Assembly (NCBI RefSeq): GCF_002976435.1
Contig: NZ_PUGF01000003.1
Location: 62,001-126,000, forward strand
Source of the DNA: Solimicrobium silvestre
GTDB taxonomy: Bacteria > Pseudomonadota > Gammaproteobacteria > Burkholderiales > Burkholderiaceae_D
Direction: 5' to 3'
DNA: 64,000 bases
Shown: piece after piece, positions 28,862 to 36,704 of the stretch
Layout of the letters: each line of letters starts with the position of its first letter
Numbering within the stretch: the first letter of the stretch is position 1
Notes under the pieces: generated by a model
Databases searched by the model: none
What the model was told of the DNA's origin: nothing
The model's input: the letters and a program-made list of their open reading frames with translations, nothing else
Translations under genes and position numbers: made by a program

Positions 28862-29628
28862 ATGCCGTAGCCGAATCGAATGAGCAGTTAAGCCAATACC
28901 TGCTACGTATGGGAGATAACTGCCTGATATTGTCGCAACGTCTATGCGGTTGGACGGGCCACGGCCCGACGCTCGAAGACGATCTGGCACTGAGCAACGT
29001 TGCGCTGGATTTACTCGGACAAGCCCGCCTTTGGCTTGACTACGCCAGCTCCTTGCATCCAACGAAACGCAGCGAAGATGCACTGGCATATTGGCGCGAT
29101 GCCCATGAATTTCGCAATCTGCTATTACTTGAGCAACCGAACGGTAATTTCGCCGATACTCAGGTGCGCCAATTCTTTTTCGACAGTTGGCATTTCCTGG
29201 TGCTGACTGCCTTGTCGAACTCGACAGATGAAAAGGTGGCGGCCATCTCGACCAAAGCCTTGAAAGAAGTGGACTACCACGTGCGGCGCAGCAGCCATTG
29301 GATGCTCAGGCTCGGCGGTGGAACCGAGCTTAGCCGTTCAAAGCTAATTCTGGCGCTGGAACAGCATTGGAACTATGTCGGCGAGCTGTTCGAAATGGAT
29401 GAACTGGAACAAGAAATGCACGCATGCGGCATTGGTTGCGACTTGGGCGCGCTGCATGCCGAGTGGCTTGCTTACGTGAACGATGTGCTGGGCAAAGTAG
29501 AACTTGCGCTACCTTCGCGCACACCATTTCAGTCCGGCGGAAAACGCGGAAAACATGGGGAGCACCTGTTATCCATGCTAATGGAAATGCAGTATCTGCA
29601 ACGCGTCCATCCGGGGGCGCAATGGTAA
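28858..29628 (+). CDS. paaC: PaaC-like structural subunit
   Basis: The 256-residue ferritin-like protein matches PaaC (GDNCLILSQRLCGWTGHGPTLEDD, LGQARLWLDYA, KEVDYHVRRSSHWMLRLGGGTE). PaaC is the non-catalytic partner that holds PaaA in its active shape. It starts with GTG inside the paaB stop (GTGA) and its own stop lies inside the paaD start (overlap 29622-29628). Confidence 0.92.
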   Translation: MNAVAESNEQLSQYLLRMGDNCLILSQRLCGWTGHGPTLEDDLALSNVALDLLGQARLWLDYASSLHPTKRSEDALAYWRDAHEFRNLLLLEQPNGNFADTQVRQFFFDSWHFLVLTALSNSTDEKVAAISTKALKEVDYHVRRSSHWMLRLGGGTELSRSKLILALEQHWNYVGELFEMDELEQEMHACGIGCDLGALHAEWLAYVNDVLGKVELALPSRTPFQSGGKRGKHGEHLLSMLMEMQYLQRVHPGAQW

Positions 29629-30128
29629 ATCAGCAAGCAAGTACTGAGCGCATCTGGGAATGGTTATCCGGCATTCCCGATCCGGAAATGCCCTTTCTGT
29701 CGATCGTCGATCTTGGCATTGTGCGCGACGTGCATTGGGAAGAAGAACAGTTGCGCATCGTCGTCACGCCGACCTATAGCGGCTGCCCGGCTAAATCACA
29801 CATCGACGCCAGCATTCGCAATACCTTACTCGACCGCGGCATCGAACACCTCGCACTAGAAACACGGCTGTCACCGGCCTGGAGCACAGATTGGCTTGGC
29901 GATGTAGCCAAAGCCAAACTGCTGGCGGCTGGAATCGCACCGCCGATGGCATCCGAAGTTCCTATGCGCAAACTCGAATACCGTGCCTGGTCAATCGCTA
30001 CGCCAAGTTGCCCGCTGTGCGGCTCGGCGTCGACCACCGTACGCGGCGAATTTGGCTCAACCTTATGTAAGTCGTTGTATGTGTGCGGTGACTGCGCTAA
30101 CCCGTTCGAACACTTCAAGTGTTTCTAA
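29622..30128 (+). CDS. paaD: PaaD-like protein (MIP18/DUF59 domain plus zinc ribbon)
   Basis: From the ATG at 29622 the product has 168 residues: a MIP18-type domain (GIPDPEMPFLSIVDLGIVRDV, TPTYSGCPA) and a C-terminal Cys4 ribbon (CPLCGS...YVCGDCANP). In phenylacetate systems PaaD is needed for epoxidase activity, presumably to help mature the Fe-S or diiron centres. A longer reading from 29424 lies inside paaC and is rejected. It overlaps paaC by seven bases. Confidence 0.9.
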   Translation: MVNQQASTERIWEWLSGIPDPEMPFLSIVDLGIVRDVHWEEEQLRIVVTPTYSGCPAKSHIDASIRNTLLDRGIEHLALETRLSPAWSTDWLGDVAKAKLLAAGIAPPMASEVPMRKLEYRAWSIATPSCPLCGSASTTVRGEFGSTLCKSLYVCGDCANPFEHFKCF

Positions 30129-30150
30129 ATTTTTCATAGAGCGAGCTATC

Positions 30151-31230
30151 GTGCCACAATTTTTTCCATTGACGATTTCGCACGTGCAGCATGAGCCTGG
30201 CGATGCTTTGGTGTTGACCTTGGCAGTCCCCGCAGACTTGCGCGAGCATTTTACATACATCCAAGGGCAGCATTTGACCTTGCGCGCCTATATTGACGGC
30301 AAAGAAACCCGGCGTGCTTACTCGCTCTGCAATGCGGTGGGAGAGCCGTCGCTGCAACTGGCAATTAAGAAAGTGGCTGGTGGCGCATTTTCAAATTGGG
30401 CTCATCAAACCCTGCAACGCGGCACTCAGATTGATGTCATGCAACCGGCAGGGCACTTCAATACGACGCTAGATGCAAAGCACGCGCGCCACTATGCCGG
30501 TTTTGTCGCAGGTAGCGGAATCACTCCTTTGCTGTCGATCATTAAGACCAGCTTGCAACAAGAACCGGACAGCCGCTTCACGCTGGTTTATTGCAACCGC
30601 ACGCTGTCGTCCATGCTCTTTCGGGAACAGTTGGCCGATTTAAAAGACCGCTTTCCGCAGCGCCTCTCTCTCATTTATTTGTTCACGGCTGAGGCGCAGG
30701 AGATCGAATTACTCAACGGGCGATTAAGCACCGAGCGCTGCCGGGCATTACTGCAGCACTGGCTGCCGTCAGCGTCAATCGACTATGCCTTCGTTTGCGG
30801 CCCAGCCGCGATGATGCAAGCCGTCGCGGCTGCGTTGAGCGAGGCTGGGTTGCCGGACGAGCGGATTAAGCTCGAATATTTCGCCGCTGCCGGTTCAACA
30901 ATAACTCCCGATTCTGCGCCAGCTCAAACCGAGAGTTTGACGACCCTGACCAGCGCTGTCGAAATGACCTTGATCGTGGATGGCGTACAACGCCAATTGC
31001 GGCTCGATAAAGCGGTAGACAACATCCTCGATGCCGCCCTGGAAGCGGGTATCGACCTTCCCTATTCATGCAAAGGCGGGGTGTGCGCAACCTGCCGTTG
31101 CAAGGTGCTGCAAGGAGAAGTCGCGATGACAGGAAACTATGCACTCTCAGCGAACGAACTGGCCGCAGGCTATGTACTAAGTTGCCGCAGCCGGCCGCTG
31201 ACGCGCCGTTTAGTGCTCGATTTTGATTAG
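30151..31230 (+). CDS. paaE: PaaE-like reductase (FAD/NADPH + 2Fe-2S ferredoxin)
   Basis: From the GTG at 30151 the 359-residue product has a ferredoxin-NADP reductase part (FAD motif RRAYSLCN, nucleotide site GFVAGSGITPLLSI) and a C-terminal plant-type 2Fe-2S domain with CKGGVCATCRCK and a late Cys in YVLSCRSRP. It passes electrons from NADPH to the PaaA diiron centre. The earlier ATG at 29983 would overlap paaD by about 145 bases and is rejected. An MFS gene follows after 53 bases. Confidence 0.92.
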   Translation: MPQFFPLTISHVQHEPGDALVLTLAVPADLREHFTYIQGQHLTLRAYIDGKETRRAYSLCNAVGEPSLQLAIKKVAGGAFSNWAHQTLQRGTQIDVMQPAGHFNTTLDAKHARHYAGFVAGSGITPLLSIIKTSLQQEPDSRFTLVYCNRTLSSMLFREQLADLKDRFPQRLSLIYLFTAEAQEIELLNGRLSTERCRALLQHWLPSASIDYAFVCGPAAMMQAVAAALSEAGLPDERIKLEYFAAAGSTITPDSAPAQTESLTTLTSAVEMTLIVDGVQRQLRLDKAVDNILDAALEAGIDLPYSCKGGVCATCRCKVLQGEVAMTGNYALSANELAAGYVLSCRSRPLTRRLVLDFD

Positions 31231-31283
31231 GCATCAAGCTCACCATATTTTGAACAATATAACTATAGAGATGAGGTAGGACA

Positions 31284-32477
31284 ATGAAAGACACTACGGG
31301 TTTATCACGCTATCAGCACTGGCTGTTTTGCCTCGCCACCGGGTTTTCGGTAGCGGCGGTCGTGTACCACCAGGCGATGACGCAGATGATTGCGGCCAGC
31401 TTCCAGGTGCCAACCACTTCGCTGTGGGATTTATCGGTCGCCACGCAGTTTGGCTATGGCATTGGCTTGATCCTGGGTCTGCCCTTGGGCGATATGGTCA
31501 TGCCACGCAAGTTGATCCCGACGGTGGTGACCAGCCTCGGTCTGGTACTGCTACTGGTGGGCGTATCGTCAAACTTGGCCGCAATGACGGCGCTATGTTT
31601 TCTGGCAGGTGTCTTGTCAATTGGAGGGCAGCTATTGATCGCATACAGCGCCAAAACCGCCGCGGCCACTACCGCTGGCCGACCAAAGATCGTCGACAAC
31701 CTGCTTTCAGCCCTATTCGCTGGCCTGCTGCTGGCGCGCGTACTGGGCGGATGGGGTGCTGAAAAAATTGGCTGGCGTCAGGTTTATTTGCTGGCTGGCG
31801 GCGTGACCGTGCTCCTAGGTTTGTCTTTATTTTATAGCGTGCGCCGTCAAACCCAGATCGACCCTAACTTGCGCTACGGCCAGATGCTGCGGCGGCAAGC
31901 GCAATTGTGGCAAAGCCTGCCGGAACTGCGGCGTCTCGCTTTGGTCGCCGCCTGCTTTTTCGCTGCCTTAAACGGTATCTGGGCCAACCTGGCTTCCTTA
32001 ACCCATAGCTCCCTGAATTGGAGCGCGTCTCAAACCGGCCTGCTCGCATTTACCGCCGTGGTAGCACTGTGGGCGCCGGCGCTAGTACGCCGTTTGCAGC
32101 AGCGGTTGCACTGGAGTGGTGTCATCGTCTTGCTGGGATTATGTATGGGCGCAGTGTCGCTAGCTGGCTATTGGTTCGGCAGCAGTGTGTTCATGATCAT
32201 CATCTTCCTGATCGTATCCGATGTCAGCGTACGTTCGGTTCATGTGATTTCCCAAGGCAAGGTTCTAAGTATCGACCCTGCTGCTGCATCGCGATTGAAC
32301 AGTTTATTTATGACCGTATTTTTCATTGGCGCAGCGTTGGGTTCATGGCTGGGTGGTATCGCAGTGCGCCATTTCTCCTGGGCTGGAATGTACCTGTTTC
32401 CGCTCGTTTGCGCTCTGCTGGGAGTGCTGTTGCTCCGCATACGGGACGGTCAATTGTCCTTTTCCCGCGCGCTTTAA
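31284..32477 (+). CDS. MFS transporter, probable exporter
   Basis: The 397-residue inner-membrane protein has about 12 hydrophobic segments and the major-facilitator loop pattern (LGLPLGDMVMPRKLIP). GAGGTAGG precedes the ATG. In the middle of a biosynthetic cluster it is the most likely route by which the product leaves the cell, or the means of self-protection. Its last codons form part of a terminator hairpin. Import of a precursor is the alternative. Confidence 0.8.
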   Translation: MKDTTGLSRYQHWLFCLATGFSVAAVVYHQAMTQMIAASFQVPTTSLWDLSVATQFGYGIGLILGLPLGDMVMPRKLIPTVVTSLGLVLLLVGVSSNLAAMTALCFLAGVLSIGGQLLIAYSAKTAAATTAGRPKIVDNLLSALFAGLLLARVLGGWGAEKIGWRQVYLLAGGVTVLLGLSLFYSVRRQTQIDPNLRYGQMLRRQAQLWQSLPELRRLALVAACFFAALNGIWANLASLTHSSLNWSASQTGLLAFTAVVALWAPALVRRLQQRLHWSGVIVLLGLCMGAVSLAGYWFGSSVFMIIIFLIVSDVSVRSVHVISQGKVLSIDPAAASRLNSLFMTVFFIGAALGSWLGGIAVRHFSWAGMYLFPLVCALLGVLLLRIRDGQLSFSRAL

Positions 32478-32501
32478 AGAGGTAGCGCGCGGGTTTTTTT
32501 T
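32464..32501 (+). terminator. Rho-independent terminator after the MFS gene
   Basis: CCCGCGCGC (32464-32472) pairs perfectly over nine bases with GCGCGCGGG (32485-32493), followed by eight T. It overlaps the 3' end of the MFS gene and divides the cluster into two transcription units. Confidence 0.8.
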
Positions 32502-32555
32502 ATCGATGTCCCAATTCGTCCTGGACGATTTAAATTTTAAAAGAAAGAGGAATGT

Positions 32556-33785
32556 ATGACGCTATTAATGGAAACCGAGGCAGTCACAATACTGCAAAGC
32601 ACGGCACCGGCCGGCATGAGTTTGATGTGGAATAACTGGCTGCAAGAAGACGCCTTGCAAGACCTGGTGCAGCATCCGCTGTTATTAGCTTTAGGTCGCA
32701 ACGAGGCTAGCCTTGGCGTGCTCAAAACTTTGCTGGTGCAGCATAGTCATTATTCACGCAACTTCACGCGTTATCTGTGCTCGCTACTGGGGCAGTTAAC
32801 CGAAGCCAGCGACATTATGGCCCTGCTTGAAAATCTGCGTGAAGAAATGGGCGTGGACGGTATGGGCGACATGACGCATGCCGAGATGTTCCAGCGCACC
32901 TTGCGAATTGTCGGTGTAACGCCGGACGAGCATGCAGCGCTGCCAGCGACCACGGCGATGGTGCAGACGATGATGGGCTATTGCCAGTCGAACGACCCGT
33001 TGGCCGGACTGGCCGCTATGTGCCTGGGTGCAGAAGCAATCGTCCCGCTGGTCTACCGTCCGATATTGCAGGCATTGCAGCACTTTGGCTACGGCAAAGA
33101 CGCCACAGAATTCTTTAGATTGCACATTGAAGAAGACGAAGATCACGCTATCACCATGCTGAACATTTTGCGCCGCTTGACCCTCGACAAACCGGAACGG
33201 CGTGAACTGGCAATTCAGATCGGGCGCGAATTAATCGGCAAGCGAGTGGCCATGTTCGATTCAATCTGGAACAACGTCCAAAACAGCAGCGCAACACCGG
33301 CCGCCAGTACGCTAGCACCAGTGAACGGCACGCGATTTTCCTCAGCCGATTTTGGCAACGTGCCAGCCCGCTTAAAAGTGACTATGCCGGAACGGTTGAA
33401 GCATCCAATGGTCATGCAAACGAACAATGCTGCCGATCAAGCCTTCTCTTCCGATCGCAAGCACAAGGTTCATATCGTCGATCTGCCGACCAATACCATC
33501 AGCATGACCATCGGACGCCTCGACGTGGCCGAGTCGACACGCTTACATCGGCATAACTACGAAACCGTCATGTACATACTCGCCGGCAGCGGCTATTCAG
33601 TGGTCGGTGAACGCCGCGTCCCGTGGCAGGCTGGCGACGCCGTCTATATACCGGTCTGGGCTGCGCATCAGCATGTTAATACCGGTGATGTCGAATGCGC
33701 CTACCTTGCTTGCGAAAATGCCCCGCTGCTGCAAAACCTTGGCGGCATTGCGTTACGCGAGGAACTGGGTGCGCTAACCACCTGA
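32556..33785 (+). CDS. Heme-oxygenase-like diiron oxidase (HDO) fused to a cupin domain
   Basis: The 409-residue protein has two parts. Residues about 20-225 form a helical HDO/TENA-like domain with the diagnostic last-helix ligand motif HxxxDxxH (His190, Asp194, His197), plus Glu160, His108 and Glu96/97 as further ligands. Residues about 295-400 are a cupin with HRHNYE and, later, GDAVYIPVWAAHQHVN, both metal motifs intact. HDOs include N-oxygenases, desaturases and oxidative decarboxylases of secondary metabolism. A fusion with a cupin is uncommon. In this cluster it could oxidise the amine or the ring of the anthranilate-derived intermediate, which is inference. Confidence 0.75.
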   Translation: MTLLMETEAVTILQSTAPAGMSLMWNNWLQEDALQDLVQHPLLLALGRNEASLGVLKTLLVQHSHYSRNFTRYLCSLLGQLTEASDIMALLENLREEMGVDGMGDMTHAEMFQRTLRIVGVTPDEHAALPATTAMVQTMMGYCQSNDPLAGLAAMCLGAEAIVPLVYRPILQALQHFGYGKDATEFFRLHIEEDEDHAITMLNILRRLTLDKPERRELAIQIGRELIGKRVAMFDSIWNNVQNSSATPAASTLAPVNGTRFSSADFGNVPARLKVTMPERLKHPMVMQTNNAADQAFSSDRKHKVHIVDLPTNTISMTIGRLDVAESTRLHRHNYETVMYILAGSGYSVVGERRVPWQAGDAVYIPVWAAHQHVNTGDVECAYLACENAPLLQNLGGIALREELGALTT

Positions 33786-33849
33786 ACACTTATTTGAAGA
33801 TGGGCAATGAGCGAATTTTTCTTACTACATTAAATAGGAAGTGGCGCAA

Positions 33850-35145
33850 ATGTTCTCTAACCGCACACCATGGAGCCCCAGCAGTTGGCAATCCATGTCG
33901 CAACGTCAGTTGCCTCACTATCAGGACGACGCTGCGTTGCAGCAGGTATTAGCAAGGATTCAAAGCTATCCGCGTCTGGTGGCCATAAGTGAAATCCGCC
34001 GTCTCACCTCGCGCATGGCAAGGGTCGCACATGGGCGTGGCTTTATTTTGCAAGGTGGTGATTGCGCCGAAAGCTTCTCTGATTTTTGCCCGAAAATCAT
34101 CCGCCAGCATTATCATCTTCTGCAGCAAATGGCAGCGATGATCGGCGCGGCAAGCCATCAGCCGGTGGTGCGCATTGGCCGCATCGCAGGGCAGTACGCC
34201 AAGCCGCGCAGTAGTGCTATGGAATGCGTCGCTGGGCAGGAACTGCCTAGCTATCGCGGTGACATGATCAATGGCGCGGAGTTCCAGGAGCAGGCGCGCC
34301 AGACCGATCCGCTGCGCATGGAAACAGCTTATTTCAAGGCCGCCGGTAGTCTTAATTACTTGCGCAGTTTGAATAGTGAAGCCAATGCCAGCAGAGCGGG
34401 AAGCTACTTCACCAGCCACGAAGCATTGCTGCTGCCGTATGAACAATCAATGCTTGAACAAGATGCAATGGGTAATTGGTATTGCGGCTCCGGTCACTTT
34501 TTATGGATCGGCGAACGTACCCGGGCACTGGATGGCGCCCACGTCGAATTCTTGCGCGGCGTGTGTAATCCGATTGGCGTCAAGCTCGGCCCGACGGTAA
34601 GTCGCGAAGAGCTGATACGCCTGATCGATGTGCTCAATCCGTTCAATGAAGCCGGTCGACTTACCTTGATCGTACGTAATGGCGCGGCCCATATCGATCG
34701 CTTACCCAAACTGCTGGAAGCGATTCAATTGGAAGGCCGCGAAGTTTTATGGATGTGCGACCCGATGCACGGCAACGGCATTCAGACAGCGGACGGTATC
34801 AAGACCCGCGACTTCGCATCGATTCAAGCTGAATTAAATGGCTTTCTTGATGCCCATCGCAAAATCGGCACCCATCCCGGAGGCGTGCATCTCGAATTGA
34901 CCGGTTTGAACGTCAGCGAATGCCTCGGCGGCCCGTCAAAAGTGAGCGAAGCCGATCTGGCGACCGGCTACCTGAGCGCTTGCGACCCCAGATTAAATCC
35001 GGAACAAGCCATGGCGTTGACGGCGACTCTGGTGAACCAGCTCGGCTTGGCGTCTGAGCGTGCAACAAGTCCGATTGCGCCTAAAGCACAGGTCGGCTTG
35101 CCCGCCGTTCATGCTCAGCACCTGGACTGGGAGAGCCGTGTATGA
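33850..35145 (+). CDS. Class II DAHP synthase (3-deoxy-7-phosphoheptulonate synthase)
   Basis: A 431-residue type II DAHP synthase: WSPSSWQSM, QGGDCAESF, GRIAGQYAKPRSS, MWCDPMHGN and HPGGVHLELTG. It condenses phosphoenolpyruvate with erythrose 4-phosphate, the first shikimate step. I prefer the ATG at 33850 (AGGAA nine bases upstream) to the GTG at 33841. Extra type II copies in secondary-metabolite clusters raise chorismate supply, and trpE/trpG-like genes follow. Its stop overlaps the next ligase start (ATGA). Confidence 0.92.
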   Translation: MFSNRTPWSPSSWQSMSQRQLPHYQDDAALQQVLARIQSYPRLVAISEIRRLTSRMARVAHGRGFILQGGDCAESFSDFCPKIIRQHYHLLQQMAAMIGAASHQPVVRIGRIAGQYAKPRSSAMECVAGQELPSYRGDMINGAEFQEQARQTDPLRMETAYFKAAGSLNYLRSLNSEANASRAGSYFTSHEALLLPYEQSMLEQDAMGNWYCGSGHFLWIGERTRALDGAHVEFLRGVCNPIGVKLGPTVSREELIRLIDVLNPFNEAGRLTLIVRNGAAHIDRLPKLLEAIQLEGREVLWMCDPMHGNGIQTADGIKTRDFASIQAELNGFLDAHRKIGTHPGGVHLELTGLNVSECLGGPSKVSEADLATGYLSACDPRLNPEQAMALTATLVNQLGLASERATSPIAPKAQVGLPAVHAQHLDWESRV

Positions 35146-36704
35146 CGAACATCAATTTAGCCGCACATTTCATTGTCAGCAAGCGCAAATCCGATGCGCT
35201 GTGCTTTGTCGGGCCCGATATATCACTGAGCTATCGGCAGCTAGACTGTGCGGTTCGCTGCCAAGCACATTGGCTTGAGCAGCAAGGTGTGCGTGCCGAT
35301 CAACGCATTGCCATTGGCTTGGATGACGGTGCGGAATTGGCCGTGCTGTTTTTTGCAGCATTGGCGCTTGGCGCCCTGCCCTTGCTAATCAATCCTCGGC
35401 TTGATGCGCCAGCCATGCGCCATATTTTCGATGATTCCGATCCGGTAATTGTATTCGGCCAGCACGAGCAAAAAACAGTCTTAACAGAGGTAATCGCTAG
35501 CGCAGCGCATCCAACCCACCTTCGCTTGATCAAAGCGGGTATGCATCGGGATTGGATCACGCCAACGGCCGAAGGCTCAGCATGGAATGGCTTTTTAATG
35601 CGACCGCTTACTGCACCGGCCTTCATTCAATATACGTCCGGCACCACTGGTCAAGCCAAGGGCGTGCTGCACAGTGCCGCATCCATCATCTCCTCTTGCG
35701 CTGGCTTCGCCGCTGGCCAGTTGCGCATCAATTCCAGTGATTTGCTGTATTCCGTGCCCAAAGCATTTTTTGGCTATGGCATGGGCAACAGCTTGTTCTT
35801 CCCCCTTTATTTGGGTGCATGCGCGTTGCTCGATCCAGCCTGGCCCACGGCCGAACTGGTCGCAGCCAACCTCAAACGCTACCGGCCCAACGTGCTATTC
35901 GCCGTGCCAACCATGTACCGTTTGCTGCTTGAGGAAGGATTGCAGCCCAGCAATTGCTCCTTGCGTCTGGCTTTTTCGGCTGGTGCGCCTTTGGCCGAAT
36001 GCATCAGCGCGATGTGGCAGCAACGCTTTGGCTTCGACCTGCACGATGGAATCGGTGCCACTGAGCTATGCCATGTATTTGCTACGACCTACCCAGACCG
36101 ACTGCGCCGAGGCAGCGTTGGCCGGATGCTCGACGGCTGGCAAGCCCGCATTGTCGATGAACAAGGAGCGCTGGCGGCCGACGACGAGCCAGGCGTGCTG
36201 CTGGTAAAAGCACCGTCGATGGCGCTTTGCTATTGGAGAAGACCGCAAGACGATGCGCTTAAATTCGTCGACGGTTGGTATCGCACGGGCGATCTATTTA
36301 CTACGGATAGTGACGGCTTCCTGTATTTCCATGGCCGCGAAGATGAGCGCTTCAAAGTATTCGGGCGCTGGGTCATGCCGAGCGAAGTCGAGTCCTTGCT
36401 CTCGCAGCATGCAGGCGTACTCGGCGAGTGCTATTTGGTGCCTGGACGCGACGCAACGGGGGAAGATCGTCCGGTGCTGTACATCCGCGCGAATGACGAC
36501 TTTGAACAACAGGCACGCTTTGCCCTGGCGACTCTAAAAACGCATCTGGAGAGTTTCAAGTATCCGGCCAAAGTACTGCCACTGGAAACATTACCCATGA
36601 CCGCTAACGGCAAGCTCAATCGGCGTGCGCTGGCAAGTCAGGCTAGCAACGCTTTGCAAGCAGTAATGCCGACGCAACACGAAGAGAGCGATTTATTATG
36701 TTGA
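35142..36704 (+). CDS. Benzoate-CoA ligase-family aryl-CoA ligase (candidate anthranilate-CoA ligase)
   Basis: The 520-residue ANL enzyme resembles benzoate-CoA ligases: YTSGTTGQAKGVLHSA, the AFFGYGMGNSLFFPLYLGA segment, IGATELCHVF, WYRTGDLF and the C-terminal lysine in MTANGKLNRRAL. It should convert an aromatic acid to its CoA thioester. Placement between DAHP synthase and anthranilate synthase genes, with overlaps on both sides, makes anthranilate the obvious candidate substrate. The resulting anthraniloyl-CoA would suit the PaaABCDE-like epoxidase. Confidence 0.85.
   Translation: MTNINLAAHFIVSKRKSDALCFVGPDISLSYRQLDCAVRCQAHWLEQQGVRADQRIAIGLDDGAELAVLFFAALALGALPLLINPRLDAPAMRHIFDDSDPVIVFGQHEQKTVLTEVIASAAHPTHLRLIKAGMHRDWITPTAEGSAWNGFLMRPLTAPAFIQYTSGTTGQAKGVLHSAASIISSCAGFAAGQLRINSSDLLYSVPKAFFGYGMGNSLFFPLYLGACALLDPAWPTAELVAANLKRYRPNVLFAVPTMYRLLLEEGLQPSNCSLRLAFSAGAPLAECISAMWQQRFGFDLHDGIGATELCHVFATTYPDRLRRGSVGRMLDGWQARIVDEQGALAADDEPGVLLVKAPSMALCYWRRPQDDALKFVDGWYRTGDLFTTDSDGFLYFHGREDERFKVFGRWVMPSEVESLLSQHAGVLGECYLVPGRDATGEDRPVLYIRANDDFEQQARFALATLKTHLESFKYPAKVLPLETLPMTANGKLNRRALASQASNALQAVMPTQHEESDLLC

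Noticed and set aside
29983-30150. Longer paaE starting at 29983
   Set aside because: It would overlap paaD by about 145 bases and the added residues are not homologous to PaaE.
27616-31230. Ordinary phenylacetate degradation operon
   Set aside because: Only the epoxidase genes are present; paaF, paaG, paaH, paaJ, paaK and paaZ are absent and the neighbours are shikimate and anthranilate genes.
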